NCBI GenBank assembly: GCA_017307275.1
Contig: JAFKFK010000053.1
Coordinates: 1-32,986 of the forward strand
Origin: Alphaproteobacteria bacterium
Lineage (GTDB): Bacteria; Pseudomonadota; Alphaproteobacteria; Reyranellales; Reyranellaceae
DNA: 32,986 bases
Direction: 5' to 3'
Shown here: in pieces, positions 1-7,413 of the stretch
How the letters are laid out: each line of letters starts with the position of its first letter
Numbering within the stretch: the stretch's first letter is position 1
Translations under genes and position numbers: made by a program
Notes under the pieces: model-generated
Databases searched by the model: none
Seen by the model: the letters and a program-made list of their open reading frames with translations, nothing else
What the model was told of the DNA's origin: nothing

Positions 1-897
1 GGCGGCCTCGGGCTTGGATGGCCGGTAGAAGTTTCGGGCGATGATCTTCTGCGCTGCCGGCGAATAGAGGAAAGCGAGGTAGGCTTCGGCCACCTTGCGC
101 GTGCCCCGCTTGTCGATCACGTGATCGACAAGCGACACGGGCGGTTCTGCCAGGATCGAGAAGGGCGGCACGACGATGTCGAACTTGTCGGCGCCGAATT
201 CCTGCTGGATCAGGAAGGCCTCGTTCTCCCAGGAGATGAAGACGTCGCCGACGGCGCGCTGAGCGAAGGTCGTGGTCGAGCCGCGTGCACCGGAGTCGAG
301 GACCGGTACGTTCCTGTAGATCGCCTCGACGAACTTCCGGGCAGCGGCCTGATCGCCTTTGGTGCGATCCAGTTCATAGGCCCAGGCGGCGAGATAGTTC
401 CAGCGCGCCCCGCCCGAGGTCTTGGGGTTGGGCGTCACGACCGCGACGCCCGCCTTGGCAAGGTCCGGCCAATCCTTGATGCCTTTGGGGTTGCCCTTGC
501 GCACGACGAACACGATGGTCGAGGTGTAGGGCGAGGCGTTGTTGGGCAGGCGTGACTGCCAGTTCTGCGGCAGGCGCTTGGACTCACGCGCGATGGCGTC
601 GATGTCGCCGGCCAAAGCGAGGGTCACGACGTCGGCTTCAAGTCCGTCGATTACCGAGCGGGCCTGCTTGCCCGAGCCACCGTGCGAGGTGCGGATCGTG
701 ATCTTCTGGCCGGTGCTGGCCTGCCATTCCTTGGCGAAGGCGTCGTTCAGCGCGCGATAGAGTTCGCGCGTGGGATCGTATGAAACGTTGGTGAGGACGA
801 CTTCTTGCTGTGTCGTCTGGGCGCGTACGGCCACGATCGCCGTCATGAAGGCGACGGTGATGGCGGTCGCCGCGAGAAGGCTCTGGCGGATGGTCAT
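1..897 (-). CDS. sbp: Sulfate ABC transporter periplasmic substrate-binding protein (3' end off window)
   Basis: This should capture sulfate (or thiosulfate) in the periplasm and deliver it to a CysTWA-type ABC importer. Translating the minus strand from the ATG at 897 gives 299 visible residues. They start with a signal peptide of about 27 residues ending in VRA-Q, followed by the mature motif LTNVSYDPTREL. Further family hallmarks are SHGGSGKQARSV with DGLEADVVTLA (sulfate-contacting loops), PKTSGGARWNYLAAWA, and VFISWENEAFL. Sbp proteins are usually about 330-345 residues, so roughly 40 C-terminal residues lie beyond base 1. An AGGA sits a few bases upstream of the ATG. Permease and ATPase genes would be expected further left, outside the window. 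Sbp and CysP specificities cannot be told apart by eye. Confidence 0.93.
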   Translation of the reverse strand, partial: MTIRQSLLAATAITVAFMTAIVAVRAQTTQQEVVLTNVSYDPTRELYRALNDAFAKEWQASTGQKITIRTSHGGSGKQARSVIDGLEADVVTLALAGDIDAIARESKRLPQNWQSRLPNNASPYTSTIVFVVRKGNPKGIKDWPDLAKAGVAVVTPNPKTSGGARWNYLAAWAYELDRTKGDQAAARKFVEAIYRNVPVLDSGARGSTTTFAQRAVGDVFISWENEAFLIQQEFGADKFDIVVPPFSILAEPPVSLVDHVIDKRGTRKVAEAYLAFLYSPAAQKIIARNFYRPSKPEAA

Positions 898-1201
898 GAT
901 GTCCTGACTTTCTGTCGACGGGAGGAGCTGGTGACGGGCAAAGCTCCGCCGTCCGGTTGTCGTGGCCGGCGAGGACTGCCCGAAACGCTGCAAAAAACGA
1001 GAGTCGGCTCAGTGAGCCGTTAGATCATGCGGCAAACGCCGCACCGACAGGACAGAACTAGAGGTTGGGACATCTCTGTCTCCACGGACTTTCGATCCTG
1101 TTGAAATGCCTCCGTTCGCGCTCGTGGACAATGGTTGGGATTGCCAAACTTGGCCCGCTTCGGAGCAGCGATCGGGCGCACCGCGCAACAGGACGGAAAC
1201 T
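898..1201. other. Intergenic region of about 300 bp between the histidine kinase and the sulfate-binding protein genes
   Basis: Both flanking genes read leftward, so this stretch should hold the end of the kinase transcript and the promoter of the sulfate-binding gene. I see one terminator-like hairpin (992-1019, listed separately) and a ribosome-binding AGGA just before 897. No convincing small gene, riboswitch or sigma-70 promoter is visible. Short open frames here lack recognisable protein features and good start sites. Confidence 0.6.
992..1019 (-). terminator. Possible intrinsic terminator downstream of the kinase gene
   Basis: On the minus strand, CGGCTC-ACT-GAGCCG (1005-1019) can form a 6-bp GC-rich stem. 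Seven bases later comes a run of six T (997-992). The T run is further from the stem than in a standard terminator, so the call is weak. Its position, after the Cpx-like operon and before the sulfate-binding gene, fits a transcript end. Confidence 0.35.
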
Positions 1202-2467
1202 TTATCCCTCGCCACCCATGGCCGGCAACTCGACCCTGAAACGGCTACCACCACTCACTGCTGCGAGGCATGCGGCGTCACCGCCGTGACGGCGGGCAAT
1301 ATCGAGAACCAGGGCGAGACCCAGCCCGCTGCCGCGGCCCGTCTCGATCCCGCCGGCCAATCGATAGAACGGTTCGAAGATGCGCTGGCGCTCGGCTTCG
1401 GGCACGCCCGGCCCGTGGTCTGAGACTTCGAGGACAGCCTGGCTACCTTCCTGCGTCACCTTCACAGTGATCGGACCGCTGCCCCCATATCGCTGTGCAT
1501 TCTCGATGAGGTTGCGGATCAGCCGGCGCAGCAGCAGCCGGTCGCCTGATACCGTCACCGGCACACCATCCGCTTCGAGGTCGTAGTGCGAGGCTTCCTC
1601 GGCTGCGAGCGCCAACAGGTCGATGGCTTCGTGCCGTTCGAGGGTCGGGATCGCTTCGAGCCGGCTCGCCAGCAGGATCTGCTCGATGAGCTGATCGAGC
1701 TCGCCGACGTCGCGCTTCAGCGAATCGCGCGTCTTGGCGTCGGCATGCTCGCCGAGCAGCGATGCTGCGACCGAAATGCGCGCCAGTGGTGTGCGCAGCT
1801 CGTGACTGGCATTGGCCAGCAGCAGGCGATGGGCGGCCACCAGCTCCTCGATGCGCTGGGCCGAGCGGTTGAAGCTCGATGCGAGGGCGGCAACCTCGTC
1901 GCGCCCCTCCACTTTGACCCGCGCGGAAAGATCGCCGCCACCCAATTGCTCGACGCCGGCCTTGAGGCGTTCGAGGCGGCGTCCCAGCCCGCGCACGACG
2001 GGGTAGGCAGCGACGGCGACGGCGACGGCGACCAGACCGAGGGCAGCCGCAATCCAGAGCGCCGGGTTGGGCCGTTCGCGCACCTGACGGGCAACCAGCC
2101 AGCGCCCGTCGGGAAGCTGGAGGGTGAAGTTGGGTCCGCCCGGCCCCCGTCGCCAACCGGTGCGGGCATGCATCGGACTGAAGCGGGGTGGCGGTTTGCC
2201 GGCCATGGCGATCATGTCGCCATCCGGTTCGTAGAGCGCGATGTCGAACCGCAGCTTACGCTGCAACACTTCGATGGCGCGCTGCTGGTCCTGCTTGGGG
2301 GCGTCGATGTCGGGCAGCAGCGCGCCGGTGAGTTCGGCGGCGACGTCGAGGTACTGTGGCGTGCGATTGTCGTCGTCGGCCAGCCGCCAGAGCAGCACCG
2401 CCGCCCCCACGAACACCGCGAGCACGACGAGGATGGTGACGTAGAACTGGAGGTAGAGGCGCTGCAC
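1202..2467 (-). CDS. HAMP-domain sensor histidine kinase, CpxA-like
   Basis: An inner-membrane sensor that autophosphorylates on histidine and passes the phosphate to the response regulator encoded just upstream. Of 421 residues, TM1 is about 8-28. A short periplasmic sensor of about 105 residues follows, then TM2 at about 136-156 and HAMP at about 157-210. The HisKA motif ANASHELRTPLARI carries His222. The N box is RNLIENAQRYG (318-328), the G1 box DHGPGVP (350-356), the F box FEPFYR and the G2 box GRGSGLGLAL (377-386). All catalytic boxes look intact. Only 3 bp separate it from the regulator stop codon, so the two are co-transcribed. CpxA identity is inferred from the neighbouring Spy/CpxP-like gene and the CpxR-like box upstream of the operon. 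RstB-like or another OmpR-partner kinase is the alternative. Confidence 0.93.
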   Translation of the reverse strand: MQRLYLQFYVTILVVLAVFVGAAVLLWRLADDDNRTPQYLDVAAELTGALLPDIDAPKQDQQRAIEVLQRKLRFDIALYEPDGDMIAMAGKPPPRFSPMHARTGWRRGPGGPNFTLQLPDGRWLVARQVRERPNPALWIAAALGLVAVAVAVAAYPVVRGLGRRLERLKAGVEQLGGGDLSARVKVEGRDEVAALASSFNRSAQRIEELVAAHRLLLANASHELRTPLARISVAASLLGEHADAKTRDSLKRDVGELDQLIEQILLASRLEAIPTLERHEAIDLLALAAEEASHYDLEADGVPVTVSGDRLLLRRLIRNLIENAQRYGGSGPITVKVTQEGSQAVLEVSDHGPGVPEAERQRIFEPFYRLAGGIETGRGSGLGLALVLDIARRHGGDAACLAAVSGGSRFRVELPAMGGEG

Positions 2468-2470
2468 GGA

Positions 2471-3160
2471 CTAGCGGTCCTGGTCCTTGGCGAAGACATA
2501 GCCGGTGCCGCGCAAGGTCAGGATACGGCGCGGCTTCTTGGGATCGTCTTCGATGGCGGCGCGAATGCGCGAGATATGGACGTCGACGGAGCGGTCGAAG
2601 GCTTCGAGTTTCTCGCCCTTCAATAGATCCATCAACGCGTCGCGCGACAACACGCGGCCCGCCCGTTCGGCCAGCGCCAGCAGAAGCGCGAACTGATACG
2701 AGGTGATCGGCCGCTCCTCGCCATCGATCCTCACGACGCGCGAGCCCTTGTCGATCTCGAGCCGGCCGAAGCGCAGCACATCGGAGGCTACGGTCGTGCC
2801 CTTGCGGCGCAGGATGGCGCGTAGGCGGGCCTGCAGTTCGCGCGGCTCGAAAGGTTTGGCGAGATAGTCGTCGGCGCCGAGTTCGAGACCGACCACGCGG
2901 TCCATCGGTTCGCCACGCGCCGTCAGCATCAGGATCGGCACGTCGTTCGACTGGCGCAGACGGCGGCAGAAATCGAGACCATCGGCATCGGGCAGCATCA
3001 GGTCGAGGATCAATGCGTCGAAGGCCTCGCGCTTCAACAACGCTTCGCCGTTGCTCGCCGTGCCGGCGACCGTCACACGAAAGCCCGCCCCGCCGAGATA
3101 GTCCTGAACCATCCCGGCGAGGCGGTCGTCGTCGTCGATCATCAGGATTCGCGCGGCCAT
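2471..3160 (-). CDS. OmpR/PhoB-family response regulator, CpxR-like
   Basis: A two-domain DNA-binding response regulator of 229 residues. The receiver domain has the acidic cluster DDDD (9-12), phospho-acceptor Asp53 in LILDLMLPDADG, Thr80 and Lys102. The stretch MLTARG...DRVVGLELGADDYLAKPF is close to that of E. coli CpxR. A winged-helix Trans_reg_C domain fills the C-terminal half, ending in LRGTGYVF. I chose the ATG at 3160 because MAARILMIDDD matches family N-termini. An in-frame ATG at 3199 would add 13 unconserved residues. It lies 45 bp after the Spy/CpxP-like gene and 3 bp before the kinase gene, giving a P-R-A order. Its likely binding site is the tandem GTAAA box at 3763-3777, which would make the operon self-regulated. 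Confidence 0.93.
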   Translation of the reverse strand: MAARILMIDDDDRLAGMVQDYLGGAGFRVTVAGTASNGEALLKREAFDALILDLMLPDADGLDFCRRLRQSNDVPILMLTARGEPMDRVVGLELGADDYLAKPFEPRELQARLRAILRRKGTTVASDVLRFGRLEIDKGSRVVRIDGEERPITSYQFALLLALAERAGRVLSRDALMDLLKGEKLEAFDRSVDVHISRIRAAIEDDPKKPRRILTLRGTGYVFAKDQDR

Positions 3161-3205
3161 CGCTTCAGTATCGGGCCGGCGCGACCCTGATGTCATCATC
3201 GCGCG

Positions 3206-3685
3206 TTAGCCCTTCTTGTGGCCGCGATGCTCACCCCAGGGACGATCGCCCCAGGTCTTGAAGAAGGCCTGGCGCTGCTGGGCGTTGAGCACGTTGCCGG
3301 CGTCGACCAGCGCCTTGGTGAAGCGCTTGGAGCTTTCATCGGCCACCTTCATCTGGTCCTGGCGGATCTGTTCGATCTTGGCCGGATCGATGGTGGCGGC
3401 TTCCATCGCCGCGCGCATCTCCTTGCGGTTCTCGGCGCGCTTGTCGTGCAGGGACTTCATGTCCTTGAAGGCGGCCTGCAGGATGCCGGTGATCTGCTTC
3501 TTCTGGTCCTGCGTGGCGTCGGTGCCGTTCAGCGCCTTGTCGACGCGCTTCTCGATGCGCTCCTGGAACTTGGCCGGATCGGGCGACATACCGTCGCCGC
3601 GCGCAAAGGCCGGAGCGCCGGCGGTGACGGCGAGGCTGCCGGCGAGGAGGGCGGCCATCACGGTCTTGAGGGAAAGGGTCGTCAT
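3206..3685 (-). CDS. Periplasmic Spy/CpxP-family protein (LTXXQ-like)
   Basis: A small exported alpha-helical protein of 159 residues with a signal peptide at about 1-28 (TVMAALLAGSLAVTAGAPAFA). The mature part is highly charged, probably forms long helices, and holds one LTxxQ-like repeat, LNAQQRQAFF. The C-terminus is His/Lys rich (GEHRGHKKG). Spy and CpxP are periplasmic chaperone or accessory proteins; CpxP also damps signalling by the kinase CpxA. It is the first gene of the operon, preceding the regulator and kinase, which is the CpxP-like position. A good Shine-Dalgarno (GAAGGAG) precedes the ATG, and a small GC hairpin (3704-3717) lies in the leader. Function is inferred from family and context; sequence similarity to E. 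coli CpxP itself looks modest. Confidence 0.8.
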   Translation of the reverse strand: MTTLSLKTVMAALLAGSLAVTAGAPAFARGDGMSPDPAKFQERIEKRVDKALNGTDATQDQKKQITGILQAAFKDMKSLHDKRAENRKEMRAAMEAATIDPAKIEQIRQDQMKVADESSKRFTKALVDAGNVLNAQQRQAFFKTWGDRPWGEHRGHKKG

Positions 3686-3762
3686 GTCTGTCTCCTTCGG
3701 TTTCGGGGTGTTCCCCGTGCCACCGATATGGAGGGCCGCCGTATCGCAGGCGTGGCGCAGCG

Positions 3763-3777
3763 GTAAAGTTGTGTAAA
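3763..3777 (+). promoter_or_regulatory. Candidate CpxR-type operator, GTAAA-N5-GTAAA
   Basis: Two direct GTAAA copies (3763-3767 and 3773-3777) are separated by exactly five bases (GTTGT). This is the consensus described for E. coli CpxR. The box sits 78 bp or more upstream of the Spy/CpxP-like start codon and 10 bp before the divergent acetyltransferase ATG. It could therefore activate the operon and block or alter expression of the acetyltransferase gene. By eye I found no second tandem copy in the window. Confidence 0.65.
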
Positions 3778-3787
3778 GTCAGCCATC

Positions 3788-4336
3788 ATGACCATTCTCA
3801 GAACCGACCGCTTGGCGTTGCGTCCGCTGCTGCCCGACGATGCCGAAGATTACGCCGCCATGCGCTTTCATCCCGAAGTGGCGAGGTGGTTGCCGCAGGC
3901 TCCTGGCGCGCAACAGGAAGGCGACCTGGCGGCGGCGGCACGCGCCACCATCGAGCGTTTTGCAGCCTCCTGGCAGGCACGACGTCTGGCGCCCTGGGGT
4001 ATCTTCCACGACGGGAAGCTGATCGGTCACGGCGGGCTGAACTATGTCCCCGAGTTCGACGCGGTCGAGGTGCTGTGGGCGCTGCATCCTGAGGCCTGGG
4101 GCAAGGGCTATGCGACCGAGGTCGCCGAAGCGGCGCTCGCCTACGGGTTCGAGACACTCGAACTTGGTTCGATCTTCGCCATTACGCTTGAAAGCAACAC
4201 GGCATCGCAAGCCGTGATGAAGCGCATCGGCCTCACCTATCGCAAGCGCGTCGATTTCAAAGGCTTCACCGATATCGTGTGGTTCGATATCGACCGCGCG
4301 GCCTATGCCGAGAGGACCTCGACGGCGGCACGGTGA
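3788..4336 (+). CDS. GNAT-family N-acetyltransferase (RimJ/RimL type)
   Basis: It transfers an acetyl group from acetyl-CoA to an amine, in this subgroup often a protein N-terminus or a small molecule; the substrate is unknown. The 182 residues open with the family signature LRTDRLALRPLLPDDAEDY. The acetyl-CoA-binding motif A region is HPEAWGKGYATEVAEAAL, and the motif B region is LESNTASQAVMKRIGL, followed by a typical C-terminal strand. Length is normal. It is divergent from the Cpx-like operon, with the tandem GTAAA box just 10 bp before its start codon, so it may respond to the same signal. Its last 34 bp overlap the end of the convergent histidinol-phosphatase gene. No strong Shine-Dalgarno is visible. 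Confidence 0.88.
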   Translation: MTILRTDRLALRPLLPDDAEDYAAMRFHPEVARWLPQAPGAQQEGDLAAAARATIERFAASWQARRLAPWGIFHDGKLIGHGGLNYVPEFDAVEVLWALHPEAWGKGYATEVAEAALAYGFETLELGSIFAITLESNTASQAVMKRIGLTYRKRVDFKGFTDIVWFDIDRAAYAERTSTAAR

Positions 4337-5082
4337 AGCGTGGCGTCGCCGGCTGCCAGCACGGCGCCGTCGGATTTCATGCCGAGTTCGCCGCCTTTCC
4401 AGTCGGTGATCAGACCGCCGGCGCCCTGGAGGACCGGAATGAGAGCCGCGAAATCGTAGAGCTTGAGGCTTGCTTCGACGACCAGATCGACGTGGCCCAG
4501 CGCCAGCAGGCCGTAGGCGTAACAGTCGCCGCCCCAGCGAAAGTACTTCACCTTCTCGGTCAGTGTGCGATGCGGTCCGGCGTAGCCGCCGGGAAACATG
4601 CCGGGCGCTGTCGAATACATGTAAGCATCGGCGAGCGTCGTGCAGGGCCGCACGGAGATCGGCTTGCCGTTGAAGGTCGAACGTTCGCCCGCCACACCCA
4701 GCCAGCGCTCCTGAAGGATCGGCTGGTCGATAATGCCGAGCACGGGCTTGCCGCGGTGGAAGAGGGCGATCAGCGTGCCGAAGATCGGCAGGCCGGTGAT
4801 GAAGGCCTTGGTGCCGTCGATCGGGTCGAGCACCCACACATAGTCCGCGTCGGTGCGCACCGCGCCATGCTCTTCACCGAACACGCCATGCTCCGGCACG
4901 TGCCGCGCCAGCAACTCGCGCATGGCGGTCTCCGCCTCGCGATCGGCGATGGTGACGGGGCTCTGATCGGACTTGTCGTCGACGGTAACCGGGGTACGGA
5001 AATAGCGCGCCGCAATCGGGCGCGCGGCGTCGGCGAGGTTGTTGGCGAGCGCGACCAGCTCGGCGGGAACCGATCCGGCCAC
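4303..5082 (-). CDS. hisN: Histidinol-phosphatase, inositol-monophosphatase type
   Basis: It removes phosphate from L-histidinol phosphate, the penultimate part of histidine biosynthesis, using Mg2+ in the cytoplasm. The 259 residues carry the IMPase metal-binding motifs: GEEHG (69-73), WVLDPIDGTKAFITG with Asp86, Asp89 and Gly90-Thr91, and a C-terminal segment (YDFAALIPVLQGAGG) that supplies the last metal ligand. The GLPIFGTLIAL and WGGDCYAYGLLALGHVDLVVE segments are typical of the HisN branch rather than SuhB or CysQ, although those remain possible without an alignment. It lies 13 bp downstream of the cytochrome c gene on the same strand, so the two are probably co-transcribed. The 3' end overlaps the convergent acetyltransferase gene by 34 bp. 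Confidence 0.88.
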   Translation of the reverse strand: MAGSVPAELVALANNLADAARPIAARYFRTPVTVDDKSDQSPVTIADREAETAMRELLARHVPEHGVFGEEHGAVRTDADYVWVLDPIDGTKAFITGLPIFGTLIALFHRGKPVLGIIDQPILQERWLGVAGERSTFNGKPISVRPCTTLADAYMYSTAPGMFPGGYAGPHRTLTEKVKYFRWGGDCYAYGLLALGHVDLVVEASLKLYDFAALIPVLQGAGGLITDWKGGELGMKSDGAVLAAGDATLHRAAVEVLSA

Positions 5083-5095
5083 GTTCAGTTCCGGC

Positions 5096-5626
5096 TTACG
5101 GCAGCGGCTTGGGGGTATCGGCCATCGTGCGCAGGTAGGCGATCACGTCGGCGCGCTCCTGCTCCTTGGGCAGACCGGCGAAAGCCATCTTCGTGCCGCG
5201 TGCATAGGCCGTCGGCTTGAAGATCAGATGGTCGATGTCCTCGTAGCTCCAGTCGCCACCCTTGGCAGTGAGGGCCGAGGAGTAGCTGAAGCCGGCGTGG
5301 CTTGCCTTCTTGCGCTCGACGACATCCCACAGGTTCGGACCGACCTTGTTGGCGCCGCCCTTGTCGACCGTGTGGCAGGTGAAGCACTGCTTCATGAAGA
5401 TAGCCTTGCCGGCGTCGACATTGGCGCTGGCCAGCTTGGGGCCGATCGGCGGAATCTCAATGGCAGCCGGAGCCGCGGCGGTCTGGGTCGGCGCGTCGTC
5501 GGAGACGGCGATCGCCGGCTTGTCCAGCTTGTGCGGATGCACGACGGCGTTGGAAACCTTGCCCACCACCATTGCGAACAGGGCCGAGGCCAAAACGCAG
5601 CCCGCAATCGTATTGAAACTGGCCAT
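5096..5626 (-). CDS. Membrane-anchored class I cytochrome c
   Basis: An electron carrier tethered to the periplasmic face of the inner membrane, of the cytochrome c552/CycM type that can feed cytochrome oxidase. Of 176 residues, an uncleaved N-terminal anchor spans about 5-28. An Ala/Pro-rich linker (40-65) follows, then a c-type domain with haem-binding Cys81-Phe-Thr-Cys84-His85 and the axial methionine Met147 in GTKMAF. The end VIAYLRTM is the usual last helix. I placed the start at 5626 because the GGGAATTAGCT-ATG context has a Shine-Dalgarno and MASFN leads directly into the anchor; an upstream ATG would add 28 polar residues. It is divergent from prephenate dehydratase, a common alphaproteobacterial arrangement, and lies just before hisN. 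Confidence 0.93.
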   Translation of the reverse strand: MASFNTIAGCVLASALFAMVVGKVSNAVVHPHKLDKPAIAVSDDAPTQTAAAPAAIEIPPIGPKLASANVDAGKAIFMKQCFTCHTVDKGGANKVGPNLWDVVERKKASHAGFSYSSALTAKGGDWSYEDIDHLIFKPTAYARGTKMAFAGLPKEQERADVIAYLRTMADTPKPLP

Positions 5627-5798
5627 AGCTAATTCCCGGAACGGCAAATTCTTCGGACGCTGCTGTAGCACGCCCGCGACGCCGCCAGTAGTATCCGATC
5701 CGACCAGCAAGCTCGCGCGGCGGAACGTCGCAAGTACCGGAAATTACGAGGTTTTTCGCCTATCGAGGGGCCTCAGAACGCGGGGAGAATTTCGGCAA

Positions 5799-6719
5799 AT
5801 GGCCCGGCAGACAGCCAAGACGGCAGCCAAGACAAAGGGTGGCAAAGCCGCCGCCAGCAACATCATCGCCTTCCAGGGCGAGCCCGGCGCCAACTCCGAC
5901 ATGGCCTGCCGCGCGGCCTTTCCCTACATGACCACCTTGCCCTGCCCGACCTTCGATACGGCCATGGGTGCCGTCCAGGCCGGCAAGGCGGAGCTTGCCA
6001 TCATCCCGGTCGAGAATTCGATCGCCGGCCGCGTTGCCGATCTGCACAGCCTGCTGCCGCACACCAAGCTCAAGATCGTCGCCGAGCATTTCCAGCGGGT
6101 CGAGCATTGTCTGGTGGCGCTGCCGGGCGCCTCGCTGAAGTCGATCAAGACCGTGAAGAGCCATGTCCAGGCATTGGCCCAGTGCCGCAACTTCCTGAAG
6201 AAGCATCGTTTCGAGCCGCTGGTACACGCCGACACGGCGGGCGCAGCGCGGGAGATTGCCGAGATCGGCGATCCGGCCGTCGGCGCCATCGCCTCGTCGC
6301 TGGCCGCCCGGATCTACAATCTCAAGGTGCTGGCGAAGAACATCGAGGACGCCGACCACAACACCACCCGCATGCTGGTGTTCTCGCGCGATCACGCCAC
6401 GCTCGACTGGCGTACCGTGCAGTGCATGACGGCTTTCCTCTTTCGCGTGAAGAGCCGGCCGGCGGCGCTCTACAAGGCGCTGGGCGGCTTTGCGACCAAC
6501 GGCGTCAACATCGTGAAGCTCGAGAGCTACCTTTCGGGTGCACGCTTCGAGCAGGCGCAGTTCTATGCCGAGGTCGAAGGCCATCCGGAGCAGCGCAGCG
6601 TCCACCTCGCGTTTGAGGAGCTGGGCTTCTTCTCCGAGGAGCTGAAGCTGCTCGGCACCTTCCCGACCAACCCCTTCCGGCGCAAGGGCTGGGACGCGCC
6701 GACGCGTCCTGGCACCTGA
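5799..6719 (+). CDS. pheA: Prephenate dehydratase with C-terminal ACT domain
   Basis: It converts prephenate to phenylpyruvate in phenylalanine synthesis and is feedback-controlled through an ACT domain. Of 306 residues, about 20 are a Lys/Ala-rich N-terminal extension. The PDT domain runs from IIAFQGEPGANS, with ELAIIPVENSIAGRV and the catalytic Thr-Arg in DHNTTRMLVF (187-195). The ACT domain at about 210-290 contains GGFATNGVNIVKLESYL. In that domain the classical GALV and ESRP phenylalanine-binding signatures are replaced by GGFA and ESYL, as I recall from other alphaproteobacterial enzymes. The ATG at 5799 has a GGGGAG Shine-Dalgarno; the frame stays open upstream to 5310 but runs through the cytochrome c gene. 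No chorismate mutase domain is fused. rpe follows after 19 bp. Confidence 0.95.
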   Translation: MARQTAKTAAKTKGGKAAASNIIAFQGEPGANSDMACRAAFPYMTTLPCPTFDTAMGAVQAGKAELAIIPVENSIAGRVADLHSLLPHTKLKIVAEHFQRVEHCLVALPGASLKSIKTVKSHVQALAQCRNFLKKHRFEPLVHADTAGAAREIAEIGDPAVGAIASSLAARIYNLKVLAKNIEDADHNTTRMLVFSRDHATLDWRTVQCMTAFLFRVKSRPAALYKALGGFATNGVNIVKLESYLSGARFEQAQFYAEVEGHPEQRSVHLAFEELGFFSEELKLLGTFPTNPFRRKGWDAPTRPGT

Positions 6720-6738
6720 GCGCGACGTCGAGGCCTCA

Positions 6739-7401
6739 ATGCCGCAACAGCCTGTCCGTATCGCCCCGTCGATCCTCTCCGCCGACTTCGCCGCGCTGGG
6801 CCCCGAAATCGAGGCGATCACCGCCGCCGGCGCCGACTGGATTCATGTCGATGTGATGGACGGCCATTTTGTGCCCAATCTCACGATTGGCCCCATGGTG
6901 GTGAAGGCGCTACGCAAGCACAGCACGCAGCCCTTCGACGTGCATCTCATGATCTCGCCGGTCGATCCGCTGGTCCCGGCGTTCGCTGACGCCGGCGCCG
7001 ACGTGATCTCCTTCCATCCCGAAGCGGGGCCGCACATCCACCGCACGATCCAGCTCATCAAGAGCCTGGGCAAGAAGGCGGGCGCCGTCCTCAATCCGGC
7101 AACACCGCTCTCGGCCATCGAGCATGTGCTGGGCGACCTCGACCTCGTGCTGGTGATGAGCGTCAATCCGGGCTTCGGCGGCCAGGCTTTCATCGAAAGC
7201 CAGCTCGCGAAGATCGCCGCCCTGCGCAAGGCAATCGATGCGCTGGGCAAGCCGATTGATCTTGAAGTCGATGGTGGCGTCAACGTCGAGACGGCCAAGC
7301 GTTGCATCAAGGCCGGTGCCGACGTGCTGGTGGCCGGCACGGCAGTATTCGGCGGTGGGCCCGACAAATACGCAGCCAGCATCAAGGCGCTGCGCTCCTA
7401 G
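6739..7401 (+). CDS. rpe: Ribulose-phosphate 3-epimerase
   Basis: It interconverts D-ribulose 5-phosphate and D-xylulose 5-phosphate in the pentose phosphate pathway (and Calvin cycle where present). The 220-residue TIM barrel is full length. It shows IAPSILSADF at the N-terminus, the metal-binding HVDVMDGHFVPN, DVHLMI, FHPEAG, VMSVNPGFGGQ, the second metal and acid-base aspartate in EVDGGVN, and the phosphate-binding end VAGTAVFG. All active-site motifs are present. It follows prephenate dehydratase by 19 bp and precedes the GST gene by 12 bp, so the three are likely one transcript. Confidence 0.97.
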   Translation: MPQQPVRIAPSILSADFAALGPEIEAITAAGADWIHVDVMDGHFVPNLTIGPMVVKALRKHSTQPFDVHLMISPVDPLVPAFADAGADVISFHPEAGPHIHRTIQLIKSLGKKAGAVLNPATPLSAIEHVLGDLDLVLVMSVNPGFGGQAFIESQLAKIAALRKAIDALGKPIDLEVDGGVNVETAKRCIKAGADVLVAGTAVFGGGPDKYAASIKALRS

Positions 7402-7413
7402 GGAGACAAAGAC

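Noticed and set aside
898..1201. Possible sulfur-responsive riboswitch before the sulfate-binding gene
   Set aside because: No SAM-riboswitch-like pseudoknot or conserved core could be recognised; only one simple hairpin is present.
1586..2626. 346-residue plus-strand frame antisense to the histidine kinase
   Set aside because: Opposite a gene with complete kinase motifs; composition is that of a GC-rich shadow frame, with no domain and no good start site.
5310..5798. Upstream extension of the prephenate dehydratase frame
   Set aside because: It runs antisense through the cytochrome c gene; the ATG at 5799 has a strong Shine-Dalgarno and the expected N-terminus.
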